In this document: one piece after another, positions 13,140 to 25,429 of the stretch
Layout: each line of letters starts with the position of its first letter
How positions within the stretch are numbered: the first letter of the stretch is position 1
Assembly: GCA_026419785.1 (NCBI GenBank)
Contig: JAODTK010000621.1
Coordinates: 1 to 64,000, forward strand
Reading direction: 5' to 3'
DNA: 64,000 nt
Source of the DNA: Sclerodactyla briareus
Taxonomy: Eukaryota; Echinodermata; Holothuroidea; Dendrochirotida; Sclerodactylidae
The notes under the pieces: generated by a model
The model's input: only the letters and a program-made list of their open reading frames with translations
What the model was told of the DNA's origin: nothing
Databases searched by the model: none
Made by a program: the position numbers and the translations under genes

Positions 13140-15290
13140 CTATGTTCCCCCATCATTTTTTTATGGAGCCCAGGGCATTTCGCAAAATGGTGCACCCCAA
13201 GGAGATGTATTGCTGAGAAGGGGGGAAAACGGCACTTTTTCACTCATTGTTTCACATTTCTTCACTAATTGACCCCACTATATGGCATGATATTGTAATA
13301 TGGAATGAGTATATGAATGTACCTGTTATTTGTTATATATTTTTGAAAAAAATCCTCGACTGAAGCGAGCCTGCAAGCCGGAAATGTCACATTTATCTTC
13401 CTTCTGAATACAATTGCTGAAATGGTAATGACCACAAATATGATCATGGGCCATTCGTTTTGCAAATAACCGGTTGGAGCTGAACAACAAGTCGGTAGTA
13501 ATGAGGATGAAGTAAAATAATAAAGGCCCACTTGCAATAATTGGTTCGAAGAGAAATTTTATAGTGACTGCTTCAGAAGTCAAACGGATGACGACTAGCA
13601 TTGCCTTGTGACACGGGTACTAGTTCCTGGAATGGCATACCTGCCAAAACATAATATGTTTTTCAATGTGGTCGTGTTTTTCAATACTTGTACACAGTTA
13701 TGAATGGTGACTGATGAACAAAAAGTTTGAGCGATATATGACAGCGGAAGATTACATGTAGAAAGAATAATAGATATTTGGAACGAATTCATGCTGTCCT
13801 CAGTTTATAGACTGGTTGACCAGTGTACCTAATAGGTATATAAAATTACTATTCTCATAACTAATTATGACATAGTTACACTTTCTCTTCAATGCCAACC
13901 CGAACCCCAATAAAATCACGAACAGTCCGGGCGCCATACAGATTAGTATCCAACCGAGCGGTGCGATTGTAGTGAATGGAAATTTTGCAGATATCAAGGT
14001 AGACACACAGACATCCCACATTCGAACCAGGTATCCTCCCTCACAGATTGGTGATTTATCGCAGTTTCACGTGATGAAATTCTCGACGAGGGGCTCCATT
14101 ACCACCCATTAATCTGGTGTTTCTTATAGATAACAAGATCAGAGGCACACTTCTAATTGGCAACAATACGGTTTAAAATATTTTTAGTTTTCATTAGGAT
14201 GTCATCACAGCTGTGTGAGTGATGTCAGCTTTTCGATCATGTTTCGCTCCCAGGTCTCTATTTCTTGTTTCTTCTAGTCCAGACCAAAACATCTAAACTA
14301 TTTAGTTTACAAACCTAAGTGGTGGAAACACTTTAATGTCAACCAAGTTGTCAATTCGGAGTGGTTAGTAAAGCGTCTCAGATAAACGAAGTAATTATGA
14401 AACCTAATTCCAACAAGGAGACGCAGTGAACACAGTAAAAGCCGAGCGGGGAAAATGTTGGATCGTATTCGAAACTGGCTGTATTACTACGGTTAAGGCA
14501 GTTAGAACGATCTTTCTTGCTACTCGTCCATCTCATTTGATCATAGGAAATTTTCCAAACAATTCTTCGTGAGATGAAAATATGTCTGACAAGTTTTTCT
14601 TATATTGCGGTACGTTTGGGCAATTACTGCATGACACAAAGGCGGTACAGAGGCGGTATCTGATAATATTCAAAATATAACTATCAATGTCCACCCTCCC
14701 AATCATTCTGACATTACATACACTTTCTATCTTTTTTTTCCATACAAAAATGTCATATTCTGACATAATGATTTATGTTTAATTAACAACACATAATGTT
14801 AGTTGTGTATTATCCTTACTTAACTTACAAAGATGGATTAGCATGACGTTTCCATGTCTTTTTTGTGTGCCCACTGTCACTCAGTAATCAAAACGACGAT
14901 GATTGAAGAATACAGTAAGATTACTGACAAGACTGATACTGATCTCAAGAGCAATTTCCTCACACGTTGATGTGTAATCGCGTATACATGAATAAAACAT
15001 AAATATTTAGAATCGCTGGTCAATTTGCTAGATAACATCCAACCATTTCATTGCCGGGTTCAAAACATGTATCAGTACTCTCTCATGCAGTACGCATACT
15101 AACACACGTTGGCCCAGAGTACAACCCCCGAGTCCTAACCAATGGTTTCGCATTGATTCGTCGCGCATGCTTGGTTTAACCTTTTAACAGCTTCCGAAGA
15201 TTAATCCCCCAAATGTAGGTTCACCTAAATATACACAAAAATATCAATTAGGATTGAACTAGACCATTTAATTCTACGTTATGCTACATC
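13140..15290. other. Spacer, nothing recognised
   Basis: AT-rich sequence. The overlapping minus-strand ORFs of about 65-90 codons between 13265 and 14021 and at 14533-14766 show no domain and no convincing splice structure. Confidence 0.4.
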
Positions 15291-15440
15291 CCGCCAGGTA
15301 CTACCTCCAAAGAGCCATTGCCTTGTTCCGTGTGCCTAGTGAGGAGAGCAGAGTGGTGCAGTATCCAGGCCATCCCCTTTGCTGGTCATTGAATAGATTT
15401 GATCCTCTGCGCTCGGAAAGTATATCATAAAAATAATATA
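15290..15440 (+). mobile_element. SINE body without tRNA head
   Basis: It aligns with the distal body of the SINE at 33400-33550: a CAAAG-GCATTGCC block, a GTG-ccTAGTGA-type stretch, 'GGTATCCAGG' versus 'AGTATCCAGG', and 'ATTGAATAG' then 'GAT'. No A/B-box head is visible upstream. This is either a 5'-truncated copy or a separate element sharing the same tail. Confidence 0.45.
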
Positions 15441-18400
15441 ATACAAGTAGCAGAAAAGATAAATTCCAAAGAGATATATTTTTAGATGGATTTAACTCAT
15501 TGACCACTCCTTGTACGAAATATTCACCTCGAAAATTGATGATTACTAAAATGTTCTCACCAAAAGGTGAATGGATTCGGTCCTGTGCGAGCTGTTGCAG
15601 TACCGTAGTTCGTGTCACTCTGTCCACGTGATCTGCCAATTACGTACAAAACAGTATTTCCCAAGTGTTTCGAATGGCCAAAAGCAGCCATGCAGCCGAT
15701 TCGTCGAAAGATCGTGTTAATTAGGTAAGATGGATTCGGATTTTTTTCAGAGAATCAACGACCTTTTTATATATGTCAAACAATACTTGGTAGGCTACCA
15801 GTAGCCATTGCGATATTGTTACAGATATTGTGCAAATCAAAGTGACCACTGGGATTTTCATCAGCCCAATGGCCATCCCAGTGCTCGTCGAGCAAAATGA
15901 CAAACATTGAGCACCACTCATCATCTTTCCTCGGTTCGTATATTTCATATTGTATTCTTCACACTTTCGTCTCAAACAAAAAAGTGAAATGCTATGTTCA
16001 TAGAGTTGCTTTATCGTTTATTGCAAAAACAGACCACGGAAGTTGTAAATTCCCCAAACCTTCGGAAATTGAGGAACCACTAGGGACGAAATCAACACAG
16101 CTACCAACAAACAGTTGCTATCAAGTATCGTCCGTGATATTCACTTCGTATTCATCTTTGTGCATTCTACGCAAGAGGCACGCAGTGCAGTTCGAAATGC
16201 AACCGTTGTAACGACTGGTGCAAATTCCTTTTAAGAACAGTTGGATTGATGGTAGCATGTATTTTCTTACTATCTTCGATCATGTCTCACATACACCGTA
16301 TTGCGTCTTGGGTAGACGACAAAAATGATGGGGAAAACGGACACAAATTGTTGGTCCTGCCTCGAGCACATAGCTATTTAACCTACACATTGGGAAATAC
16401 AACCGATAGTTAGTTCTCAGGAGCTCTGTAGACTGATTCAGCAAAACGGGACTATGCGTCCAGGCCAAACGGTTGGACAAGACAAAGACTGATTTAAACT
16501 AAGACCAGGTTCGAAAAAGTTGTCGCATCCTTCGTGCGTTGATATAGCTTGTTTACCCTTCATTGAATGAATAGAGCCAATGGGCAAAGCTATGTGATAC
16601 CTCGTCGAGAGCGATGACTGATTTCTAAAACTTCAATAATTGAACAGCGACCCTTGGGTTTGGTCGACATATGAAACATTTGAGGAACAATAAACCGTGT
16701 AGATGAAAGCATACGCACGTTTCTTGATGCTTGTACGTGCTTCGCCTGGAGGATGCCAATATGACAAATTAATTCCACGGCTTTCCTGTTCATATTCATC
16801 GTTATTATTCTAACAAAATTATTGCAAATTAGGTCGATGAGAGAATAAATTAAAATTCATGCTGCCTCATAATTTATACCAAACGGGGATAGTGAGGGAG
16901 GAAGCGATGGGACATCGAGGGGAAAAGTTTTCGGACTTTATAACATTCTTTTGAACAGCCGGAATGGGAGACCTTGAATTGCAATATAATAGCTGAAACT
17001 GGAGGAATTGCCATGACACAGTAACATACTGTAGCACGATATCACTGAGATAGTCAACGAGCAAGCAATACAAAGTGGCGAAACTCTAACAATCCATAGT
17101 GTCAGCAGGGTGTTCTCGAACCGTCGCCCTGAACAAAGATCTCCCCGAAACCTCAGACAAGAAACAAAACAGTGATGATCTAATCGACAATAATTGTTTA
17201 AATTTCACCTAACCCAATCTGCTCAAGATACACTGTACCTGAAGTATAGGTTATTGATTCTGTCGGCGTTAGAAAAGTTATTGATTTGACCAGTTGAATC
17301 AGGTAACTTCAAGCTACGTTGGTAAAACTATTTCCATGTTGTCTCATGAATGTCCTCGTAATGCGAGCAGATACATTCCAGGATGGACCATATTGGGTAC
17401 GACAAATCAGAAGGAAATTACGCAAATTAGCCTTAATGGCTTCTGTTGTGGGTATTCACTCCTACGAACTAACTTTCAAGTTGAAACCACTTGAAACAAC
17501 TAGTAGTTGAGCAAGACGATGCTCACAGTATTATGTCAATTTCGATTATTGGGATTAATAAACTTCTTGCAACTCACCAATTTACAACTTCATAACATGT
17601 ACTGAATAACATAATATATACGATACTTACAACAAACTTTGATACCTTAATGTATGCACCAATTGTACCATAAGAACTTGATATAATGTATGGTATTTAA
17701 ATTAGGTGAACGAACGTTAGGAAAAGCAGAAGGACGTAAAATGAATGTTAATCACAAGCTAAAAAAAGACACGACGTGAGCAAAAGGTGTTCTGGTTTTT
17801 TTTTTTTTTTGGGAACTTCCAGCTCTGACAATTCTGTGGAAAAGGATTGAAGGTAGATGTCTATGGTTCATGTTTGCAGGATTCATGCTTTATTTGTATA
17901 CGTTATTAATTGATCTTAAATCGTGGGTTGAAAGTTGAAAGTTCCTCATCAAGACGTTTACCGTCGGGGTAGCTTTGAATACTACATGTTAGAGTTTCAA
18001 CTTATTTTCCAACTTTTTCCAACTTATTTTGGATGATAATACCAGGTAAGTAACTTCACACTTCTCTTCAAATTCCAATGCCCATCAGCTGGTATTCGTT
18101 TTTTCAGGATGTTTGATTATATAGAGCCTCTAAACATGGCCCGTGAAATGGAAATCATAGAAAGTGCATTGATCAGTCGACAAACCGTGATGTACAAGGG
18201 TAAAAACGAAACAAGTACATAATTTTTTATTATTGGGAGCCATAAGTGACATTCCCATGTTACCAGTTTGTGCCAAAACCAAGATAGTAGGACCAATATG
18301 GCGGTCAGTTCCTTGGACATTTAAAAAATTCGATTGATGCAATGAATCTGTCGGAAAGACTAATGAAAGCTCCAAACAAAAGTGGTACATATAATATAAA

Positions 18401-18770
18401 ACGGCTATCTACAAGACGGATTCCCCGAGTCTGTTATCAAGCCTTTCTTTGACGCAGAGGCATCGAGTGTTAGAGCAACAAGCTGGGGTATAGAGTCCAG
18501 TGACGGTCACGTATGAATTGGGTGTCACCGAACTCTTGAGGGGGAGACGGACACAGCAGATTCCTGAAGGAAAGATGGCGAGGAAAATTGATCCAGACGA
18601 GCGACTTCCCAAAGAAAGATGCTAGCACTACATGTCATGGAACAAATGATAATAAGTCCATGTTGAGCGCTGTTGGAAGAGGTTCTCTTAACACCATTGG
18701 CAGGTTACACCAATGGTGTGTAGACTGAATACCGCATAATTAACACATGAAAGGTGAATGCGGAAGTGCA
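15440..18770. other. Spacer with simple repeats
   Basis: The 104-codon ORF at 15897-16211 has no recognisable motif. A poly-T tract lies near 17798-17811, and short CAACTTATTTT-type direct repeats lie at about 17998-18032. No element or gene is recognised. Confidence 0.4.
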
Positions 18771-21540
18771 AAGATGGAGTCAATCAGTACCAGACTATCG
18801 AAATGAAGAAAAGTGGTGTTGCAAGGTAAGTCAAGCGTGCGCAAGTGTATCACAGACCGGACTACCAAGTCGGGCTCTTCAAGTCATTGACGAACTCATG
18901 GTGAAAGACGGCACCCCATCCATCCTGCAACAGCATGCAGACGCTGAGGCATAGGCACAGAAATTCTTGGATTGCTTCGATGGAAAAAATTACAAAGTTT
19001 CGCGGAACTCTCCTATAACAACCCAGCGAAGAACGCACACGACGTGATGCGGCTGCCCAGTCTTCCTCGTCCAGCTTCACAGAACTCACTTTAGTAACGG
19101 AGAACTCCAAATTATTGAAGATAATCACTTAATAATAAGGTCTTCCAGCTTGATCGGTTGGACCCGGTGAATATTGTCAACACGTCGTTTAACATGGCAA
19201 CAGATCCAAACAGATAAACACACGATGTTGTTCGACCATTGCTCACGAAGCCAGGGATAGACTCTGAAGCATTGTCAACTATCGACCAGGTTCGAGTCTC
19301 TGCTTTGAAGATAAGTTTCTGGAACGAATGTCTTCAACCAGCAGTGACGCTAATCTCAGTCAGTCAGCATACGGCGTAATCCCTCAATAAGACTGCACTT
19401 GTGCGGCTGCGTAATGGTGTACGGGAAGTCTTGGACGCTCATCGACGAGTGCTGCTTAACTGTCCTTTAAGATTTGAACAGGGCCTTTGACCCATTTGAC
19501 CACGCCATCTTACTGCATTGACTAAAGTATCGCTATGACATCACGGGTCGTGCTCTTGATTGTTTCATGCGTATCTCAGCGGCCGTGCAGTGATTGTCTC
19601 CATCGATGGATGTTCCTCAGTAAAGCAGTAGTTGCTTCATTACTCACCGACAGCAAGAACGAAGTCATTCAGTTCCGCTCCCGGTTCCGCAAATACAGCA
19701 CGGAACTGCTGTCTAACTGCTGTCTAACCCACGGATGGATGTCAACCTGTTCAAACCAACGCGACTGTTAAAGCGCACCTCGGAGTGTACTTTGACGCTC
19801 CCAACCTGTGCAATCACGTCACTGAAATATGCCATAACTTCATTTGCCTTATATCGTATCGGCAGTATACGCAGGATGTTAAATAATTGTACAACTGGAA
19901 GTTTGATTCTCTGTTCATAACTTCCAGATTAGATTATTGCAATAGTATTTTAGATGGTATTGATGCACAGCACATTGCACGTCTATAATTGATTCATACA
20001 GCTGCATGTATGGTCACACGCACACGGAAACATGACCACATGACCCCTGTTTTGATTGATGGCAGACATCAGCTGCCTGTTATTGCACCATTGAATTAAA
20101 ATTGCTTTGTTTGCTTCCAAGATTCTACACAACACCGCTCCTACCTATATTTCTTCTCTGGTTCGCCGCCATGTCCAAAAGGGAGGGGGTTGCGATGAAT
20201 GATGGCACACTTCCCTTGGGTTCCGACCTCAACGCCTAGACTCAATATCAGGTATGTTCACATTTTGTTGTTTTCATTGGGGCTGTGCCTTTTAATTTCA
20301 CAATGTTTGACAGCTATTGGACGCCATCTTGAAAAAAAAAAAACCTTTCCTGATCTGCATCGGCGGTATTCTTTTTTCTGAAAACCTCACATCTTCAGCC
20401 ACCGAATCCAATTGGAAACAGATTCTGTACAATTTTTTCGCAGTTTGGTAAAAAAAAAATCATCTAATTTTGGGTTATTATAAGGACATTTCGCCACTCC
20501 GAAGTTTCGCCATTGACAACTAATCTCTGCATGCACGCAGTCGAGAAAGATTCAATCCATTTTTGCGCTGTCCTCCACGTTAAAGATTATGAAGGCTTGA
20601 AGGTGTTTTTATGGATATATCAATATAGATTGTGTTAATGAGTCATGACGCAATAACCAAAAGCGGTAACAAAAAAAACAGTATATGACGCAATAGCAAA
20701 ATAGAGTAAAACTATTTTCTCCAGTATTTCACGGATTGGAAGTTCATGTGGAGTGTTATTCAAAGTGTGCATTATATATCTATTTGATCTCTGATTTCAA
20801 TGGTATTAGTGTTCTCTCACTACAACGAGGGGGAGCGTACTATGAACCTATTTCAATGCTACATTGCACTCATTATTTGTATATACATACACAGCCACTC
20901 AGACAACCATTAGCTGCTCTTATCGGGAGGTTTGACTTTTTCCGATAGGCCTAAGTTTGAAATTGTTTCTACGGTCCCTGCGCACCGCATCTGCACTTGA
21001 AACCCATTAGTATGAGGCTAATATCATGGGAGATTATCGTTCTTCTGAGTGCAGGACGGAAAGGTATAGTTAACATTGTGTATATCCGTGATATAACAGT
21101 GCAACACCTACAATAAGCTACATCTTGATCGTGGTGAGCATAGACGTGGGGCTGCGCGTTCGAATGACAGAACGCTGTATTTAGTTCCATCTGTAGGTAC
21201 GCAGCTGGTTGGGCTTCGGAATGCAAAGGTTTATCGAGACTAATCAGTTGTATCGGTCTTTGAATTTCTTGAGAGAAGATGGCATCATAAAAGTTAATAT
21301 TTTCTTCGTTATTTACAGATTAAAATGTCTTCAAAATATCATTGCGGATCTCCACATCCATAATTCAAATGTGAACAACCACAGCACTCGGTGATCTCAT
21401 CTTTCCCATCTCCTCGCCACTGGCAGACCGACCTCCTATTCACAAAATTACACTACGTTATCGAGCTATCAAGCTGTGGAATGCCCTCGCCAACTCTTTA
21501 AAATTGGCGACTAGTGCAAAGACCTTCCATGTAATATGAG
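18770..21540 (+). mobile_element. L2/CR1-like LINE ORF2 remnant, interrupted
   Basis: Segments of the reverse-transcriptase ORF occur in order. The pre-RT linker (about 18770-19140) includes FLDCFDGK and a later serine-rich run. VNTSFNM is followed by VRPLLTKPGIDSEAL (from 19230). RT motif A reads AFDPFDHAILLH (from 19493), then RYDITGRALD. TSRLDYCNSIL starts at 19920, and TRTRKHDHMTPVL follows at about 20010-20050. The C-terminal KLWNALANSLKLATSAKTF is at 21471-21530. RT motif B (usually GVPQGS) and the YADD motif C fall in a short gap near 19620-19700 and are missing, so the copy is not functional. About 1.15 kb of unrelated DNA separates the last RT segment (ends about 20250) from the C-terminus (starts about 21395). 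The order and wording of the motifs fit the L2/CR1 group; the exact clade is uncertain. Confidence 0.8.
20250..21390. other. Insertion splitting the L2/CR1-like LINE
   Basis: This AT-rich DNA sits between two collinear parts of one LINE ORF. It contains a short direct repeat of a TATGACGCAATA-type sequence (about 20645 and 20683). I see no clear target-site duplication or terminal repeat, so the kind of insertion is unknown. Confidence 0.45.
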
Positions 21541-21549
21541 AAGATTTAT

Positions 21550-22055
21550 TATCATCTAGGCCATGTTTCCAGACTAAGCATCGTCCTAACGTTATCTCGA
21601 CCGTCAATACTAGGACGGATACCGCGATTCGTTTTGGGAGTCAATCTTGAGGTTAGACAATTACTAACCTCAACATCCTCCTTGATCCTATTGAACCCCC
21701 TCTCTGACTGACGACCGCTTCGGCTTATCACCATCAGCCCTACTTTTGTAACGATGTACATACAAAACGATGGAGCCTCTACTCGTAGCAACTTCCTTAT
21801 CACCGACAAGTCCAGCCCTCCCCCCCCCCCCCCCCCCCCCCACCCGTAGTACAGCTAGCACCCTCTTCATCAAGCCTAACACCTCCGACTCACGACCCTA
21901 ACTTCCAGCGCACTAAAGGAATGAGCAGTTACAAGCCTGTGATCTCCGTCTTTATAACGCCAACCTAAAAACAAACGATGATCACAGTGAATACTCTCAA
22001 TGAACAGACATGTGTAGGCGGGTAAACGACCCGGGTATACCCAGTTTTTGAGCAA
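21550..22055. other. Spacer with 22-base C run
   Basis: Unassigned sequence downstream of the LINE. It includes an uninterrupted run of C at 21820-21841, which is prone to sequencing and assembly error. Confidence 0.6.
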
Positions 22056-22059
22056 TCAT

Positions 22060-22570
22060 TGGGAAGAAGTATCTAACACTCCATAAAGAAGTTTTATAGG
22101 CACATGCATTATGCAAATTTGACCCACGGTGGCTTTGGAATGACTTTTAATTTTATGAGGAACAAATGTAGCCCCCATCCACCAAGTTTCGTTCAAATCT
22201 AACAAAGTTTGGAAAATCGCCAATAAATTTCGCAAATTGACCTTCGATGAACCTGAAATTGAAATCCACATTTCGGGATCAATATAGGTCCCTACACACT
22301 GAGTTTCGTTCGAATCCGACTAACTTGAAAATTTCGCATAAATTATGCAATTAGCGGACCCCAGCATGCAGTGATGCCTACTTTCGAACTCAGATTTTAC
22401 TAGGGCGGACAGGTGTACCAAGTTTCAGATCAATCGGATAAAGCGTTAAAGAGTTATTGCGCTAACGCCTAAAGTTTCCGGCAGCGGCGGCGGAGCCTGG
22501 GACGGCGGCGGCGGCTACACACCCAAAACATAATATCCCCGGACACTTCCAGTGTCGCGGGGATTATAAT
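22060..22570 (+). repeat. Dispersed repeat with GGC-rich segment and terminal hairpin, copy 1
   Basis: Repeated phrases of the type CCAAGTTTCGTTCGAATC (near 22175 and 22300) lead to ATCAATCGGATAAAGCGTTA and a GGCGGCGG-rich stretch (about 22480-22515). A strong hairpin closes the segment: CCCCGGACACT at 22537-22547 pairs with AGTGTCGCGGGG at 22551-22562 around a TCC loop, with one bulged G. A reverse-oriented relative lies at 42130-42620. No protein is encoded; a non-autonomous element is likely. Confidence 0.65.
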
Positions 22571-24680
22571 TACAAAGGGGATTCACAAGACGCACGCAGA
22601 CGACACAACAATAGGACACACAACGTACGCACTCACAACAGGCATACACAGGGGTGACAGCGGAGCTCGAACAGAGTAAAACACTCAGGTACGGAAGCTG
22701 GGAGGTATAGGCCTAGCTAGGCAGCATTGTGGCAATGGTCTAATAGCCAAAAAACCCGCCAAAGGAAGAACAGCACAACCAGACAGCACCGAAAAACAAT
22801 ACAGCAATACAGAATAAATCCACCCACAGACATCTGAGAGCAAAACTGGACGAACCCGACATCGGTGTTGCCAGATGATGATTGCCGTAGTAATAGTAAT
22901 AGAATTGATATAGTTCATTGCTTTGTTAAGGAGATACCATTCACTGACAACGTACTGATGTATAAGAAAGTACATAATGATAACCAGTTTAACCGGCTAA
23001 AACCAAGTAGTCGGTTTGCAAAAAATATACAAACATTCGCTCCGATAGTTAATTGTTGATCGCAATTATCCCAGCACGCTGTCATCGTAATTGCTCGAAA
23101 TTCCTATCCGTGAAAAGCTAGAAGTTGTACGAAAATCTTCAGACAGTCGTCACCTCATACGTATATATAATATTAGCCTAATACTGTCATATTGCGGCCC
23201 GTGGATAATATTTTAAGTTATTGGAGCAGAGGCGTAACGAGCCACAATTCACAGAGAGTAAATTTGGTATTCCGCGGTTTTACTCCCAGATGGTATCAGC
23301 GCGTGTTAGCGTTATAAAAACTGATTGAACAGGGAGAAATGAAGTGTGGTACCGTCGGTTTGTCTTTAGGAGCATCTACCCCAATCGTATGATTCGAAGC
23401 GATTTTTAAGATTAAAGAAAAAACATGACGACTTATCTACAGTGTACAATATGGGAAATCGTCTGAACGCTCAAATCCTTCTGCTCGTAACGCTTGACAT
23501 ATTACCATCTATAATTCGTCACGACTAAATATCCTTTACTGTCAATTATTTCGCTATACAAGCCCTCTGAACATACCTGAGGCTTACAGGGGCGATACTT
23601 TACCTTGAAAGTTACTCTCTAAACTTATTCCCTGCGAATATTCACTCCGCCCATCCGCAGTTATCAACCTAGTTCCTTTCCTGCAATGGGCCAGATCTGT
23701 GTTCTCTGACGAGGGAAAGGTGGTGCAATGGTTATTTCGAGTCACTGGGGCAATGCTGAGTGAATGTTTAGGGTGGGCTGTTGTACAGGAATCCTCTTGT
23801 GTCGTCCCCCAAGACCTTCGACTTACTGACGGCACATGAACTTTTAATAACACTCCTATCCGCATCAGTGGTCCATGTAGCGTAAACTGGTTGAAGTTGA
23901 CTTTCCCAAAATTATGGGGTATTCTTTAGGTAGGTAGGGTGAATTGTATAGTGATTCATTTCGGCTTCCACGATCCGGACTATGTGCATAACTGTATAAC
24001 GCGATAATTACAGAACGCGGTTCAACGAATGTTTTTCTACTACCTGACTCAGTTTTGTACGAGTGTTGTCCGTGTTCCGCTTATTCGGTTGAGAGGTGTT
24101 CTCTCTCACGAATCATTAGCGATCATAGCTCGTTGGTAAAAATACATATGTTTTCACTAACAGCAACAATTCTATTCAACTTTAACGATTGATTCTTTTT
24201 GCGCATTATATTAACTCATTCAGCAGATTTGTTCCTGATATGTAGTTATGTATTTTATTCTCAATGCCTCGAAAATAATATCATCAGTTTCTTACGCATG
24301 GTTGGTTTATTATTCTCAAAACATCAAATGACCTGATTATTCATTCGACTCTTCGATCAATGCCCGGAAGCCTATAAAGCGACTCCTCCACTAGCTTGAG
24401 GTGGAAGTCCCGCTGACGTTGCGAACCGCCCTGTCCGTTGCACGTACAAGCAATGGCCGGGTACGACCTCTGAAATCAATAGGTCCCCAACTGCAACCTC
24501 TACGCAACCTAACCATTGGCAGGGGACCTGGATGGTGACAAATATCCGTTGTATCTCGATACACCCAGCTGTAAACATGATCGATAAATGTTGGTAAGTG
24601 ATATTGGGATACAGCGCCTATCAAGTAACTCTGACTTCTGTTTTTCCACCAGTCAAACTGTATACACCTAATGTCATCAA
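22570..24680. other. Spacer, nothing recognised
   Basis: No family match is visible in any frame. Short minus-strand ORFs at 22685-22975 and 23584-23865 lack recognisable motifs. Confidence 0.4.
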
Positions 24681-24689
24681 GTTGTATCC

Positions 24690-24915
24690 ACGTGTTGCAT
24701 CATAAGAAAATTTCTCTGCAATACAACTGCACGTGACGAAGCCTGTGGATAGTTGGCATCGCATATACTGTTTCGTACACTGATATACGATTTTGTATAC
24801 TTATGATATACTTTTCACTCGGTCAACGTAATCACGTCCGTTTCACCTGGTTGCATCATAACGAAAATGTCTTCCGCAATACACTGCATGCGACGCAGCC
24901 TGTGATTAACTGGAA
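24690..24915 (+). repeat. Two-unit tandem duplication (~155 bp period)
   Basis: A 60-odd-base segment beginning GTTGCATCATAA at about 24695 recurs at about 24850 with a few differences. It includes the shared stretch CAATAC-CTGCA-GTGACGAAGCCTGTG versus CAATACACTGCATGCGACGCAGCCTGTG. The flanks are only weakly similar. Confidence 0.65.
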
Positions 24916-25234
24916 GAATGCTGAAATTCCATGGTTTGGATCGAACGATATACTGATTTCCGTACACATTTGCGCCACACATTAGTACCTTGTTGGTTAG
25001 AACATCACTGTTTGGAATGCACTTTCGCATCTTACAATACAAACGACACAAACAAAGTTTGTTTTTTCCGAGATATGGAACACTGCATAGGTTACTTCTC
25101 AAATCAGATATATTATAACACATTCCTTTACCATTATCTACAGTTTTGAATTAAACGAGCGAGCCCATCCCACCTAATATTATTTGATATCAAAATGAGC
25201 ATCTATTGAATACTCTATATTGGAGAATTGGGTG

Positions 25235-25425
25235 TTCTGATGACGTTCCAGACAGAGTTGGGGACTCTGCAGTCAGGGACTCGACTCGAGTCCCGACTCG
25301 AGTCCCAAATTGTTTCACTTTGAGACTGCTCGGAGTCTCGGCTGTCAGAGACTTGACTTGACTTGAGACTTGCAAAGTTAGTCAAAGACTTGGGACTTGA
25401 CATGAGGACTTGCCTTGAAAAGCTC
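25235..25425 (+). repeat. GACTTG/GACTCGAG-rich repeat, copy 1
   Basis: Dense GACTTG, GACTCGAGTC and GAGACTTG words make up this block. The same vocabulary recurs at 28870-29025 in the same orientation. Similar 'GACTCGAG/GACTTG' blocks are familiar as dispersed non-coding repeats in chordate and other animal genomes. Confidence 0.6.
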
Positions 25426-25429
25426 GGGT

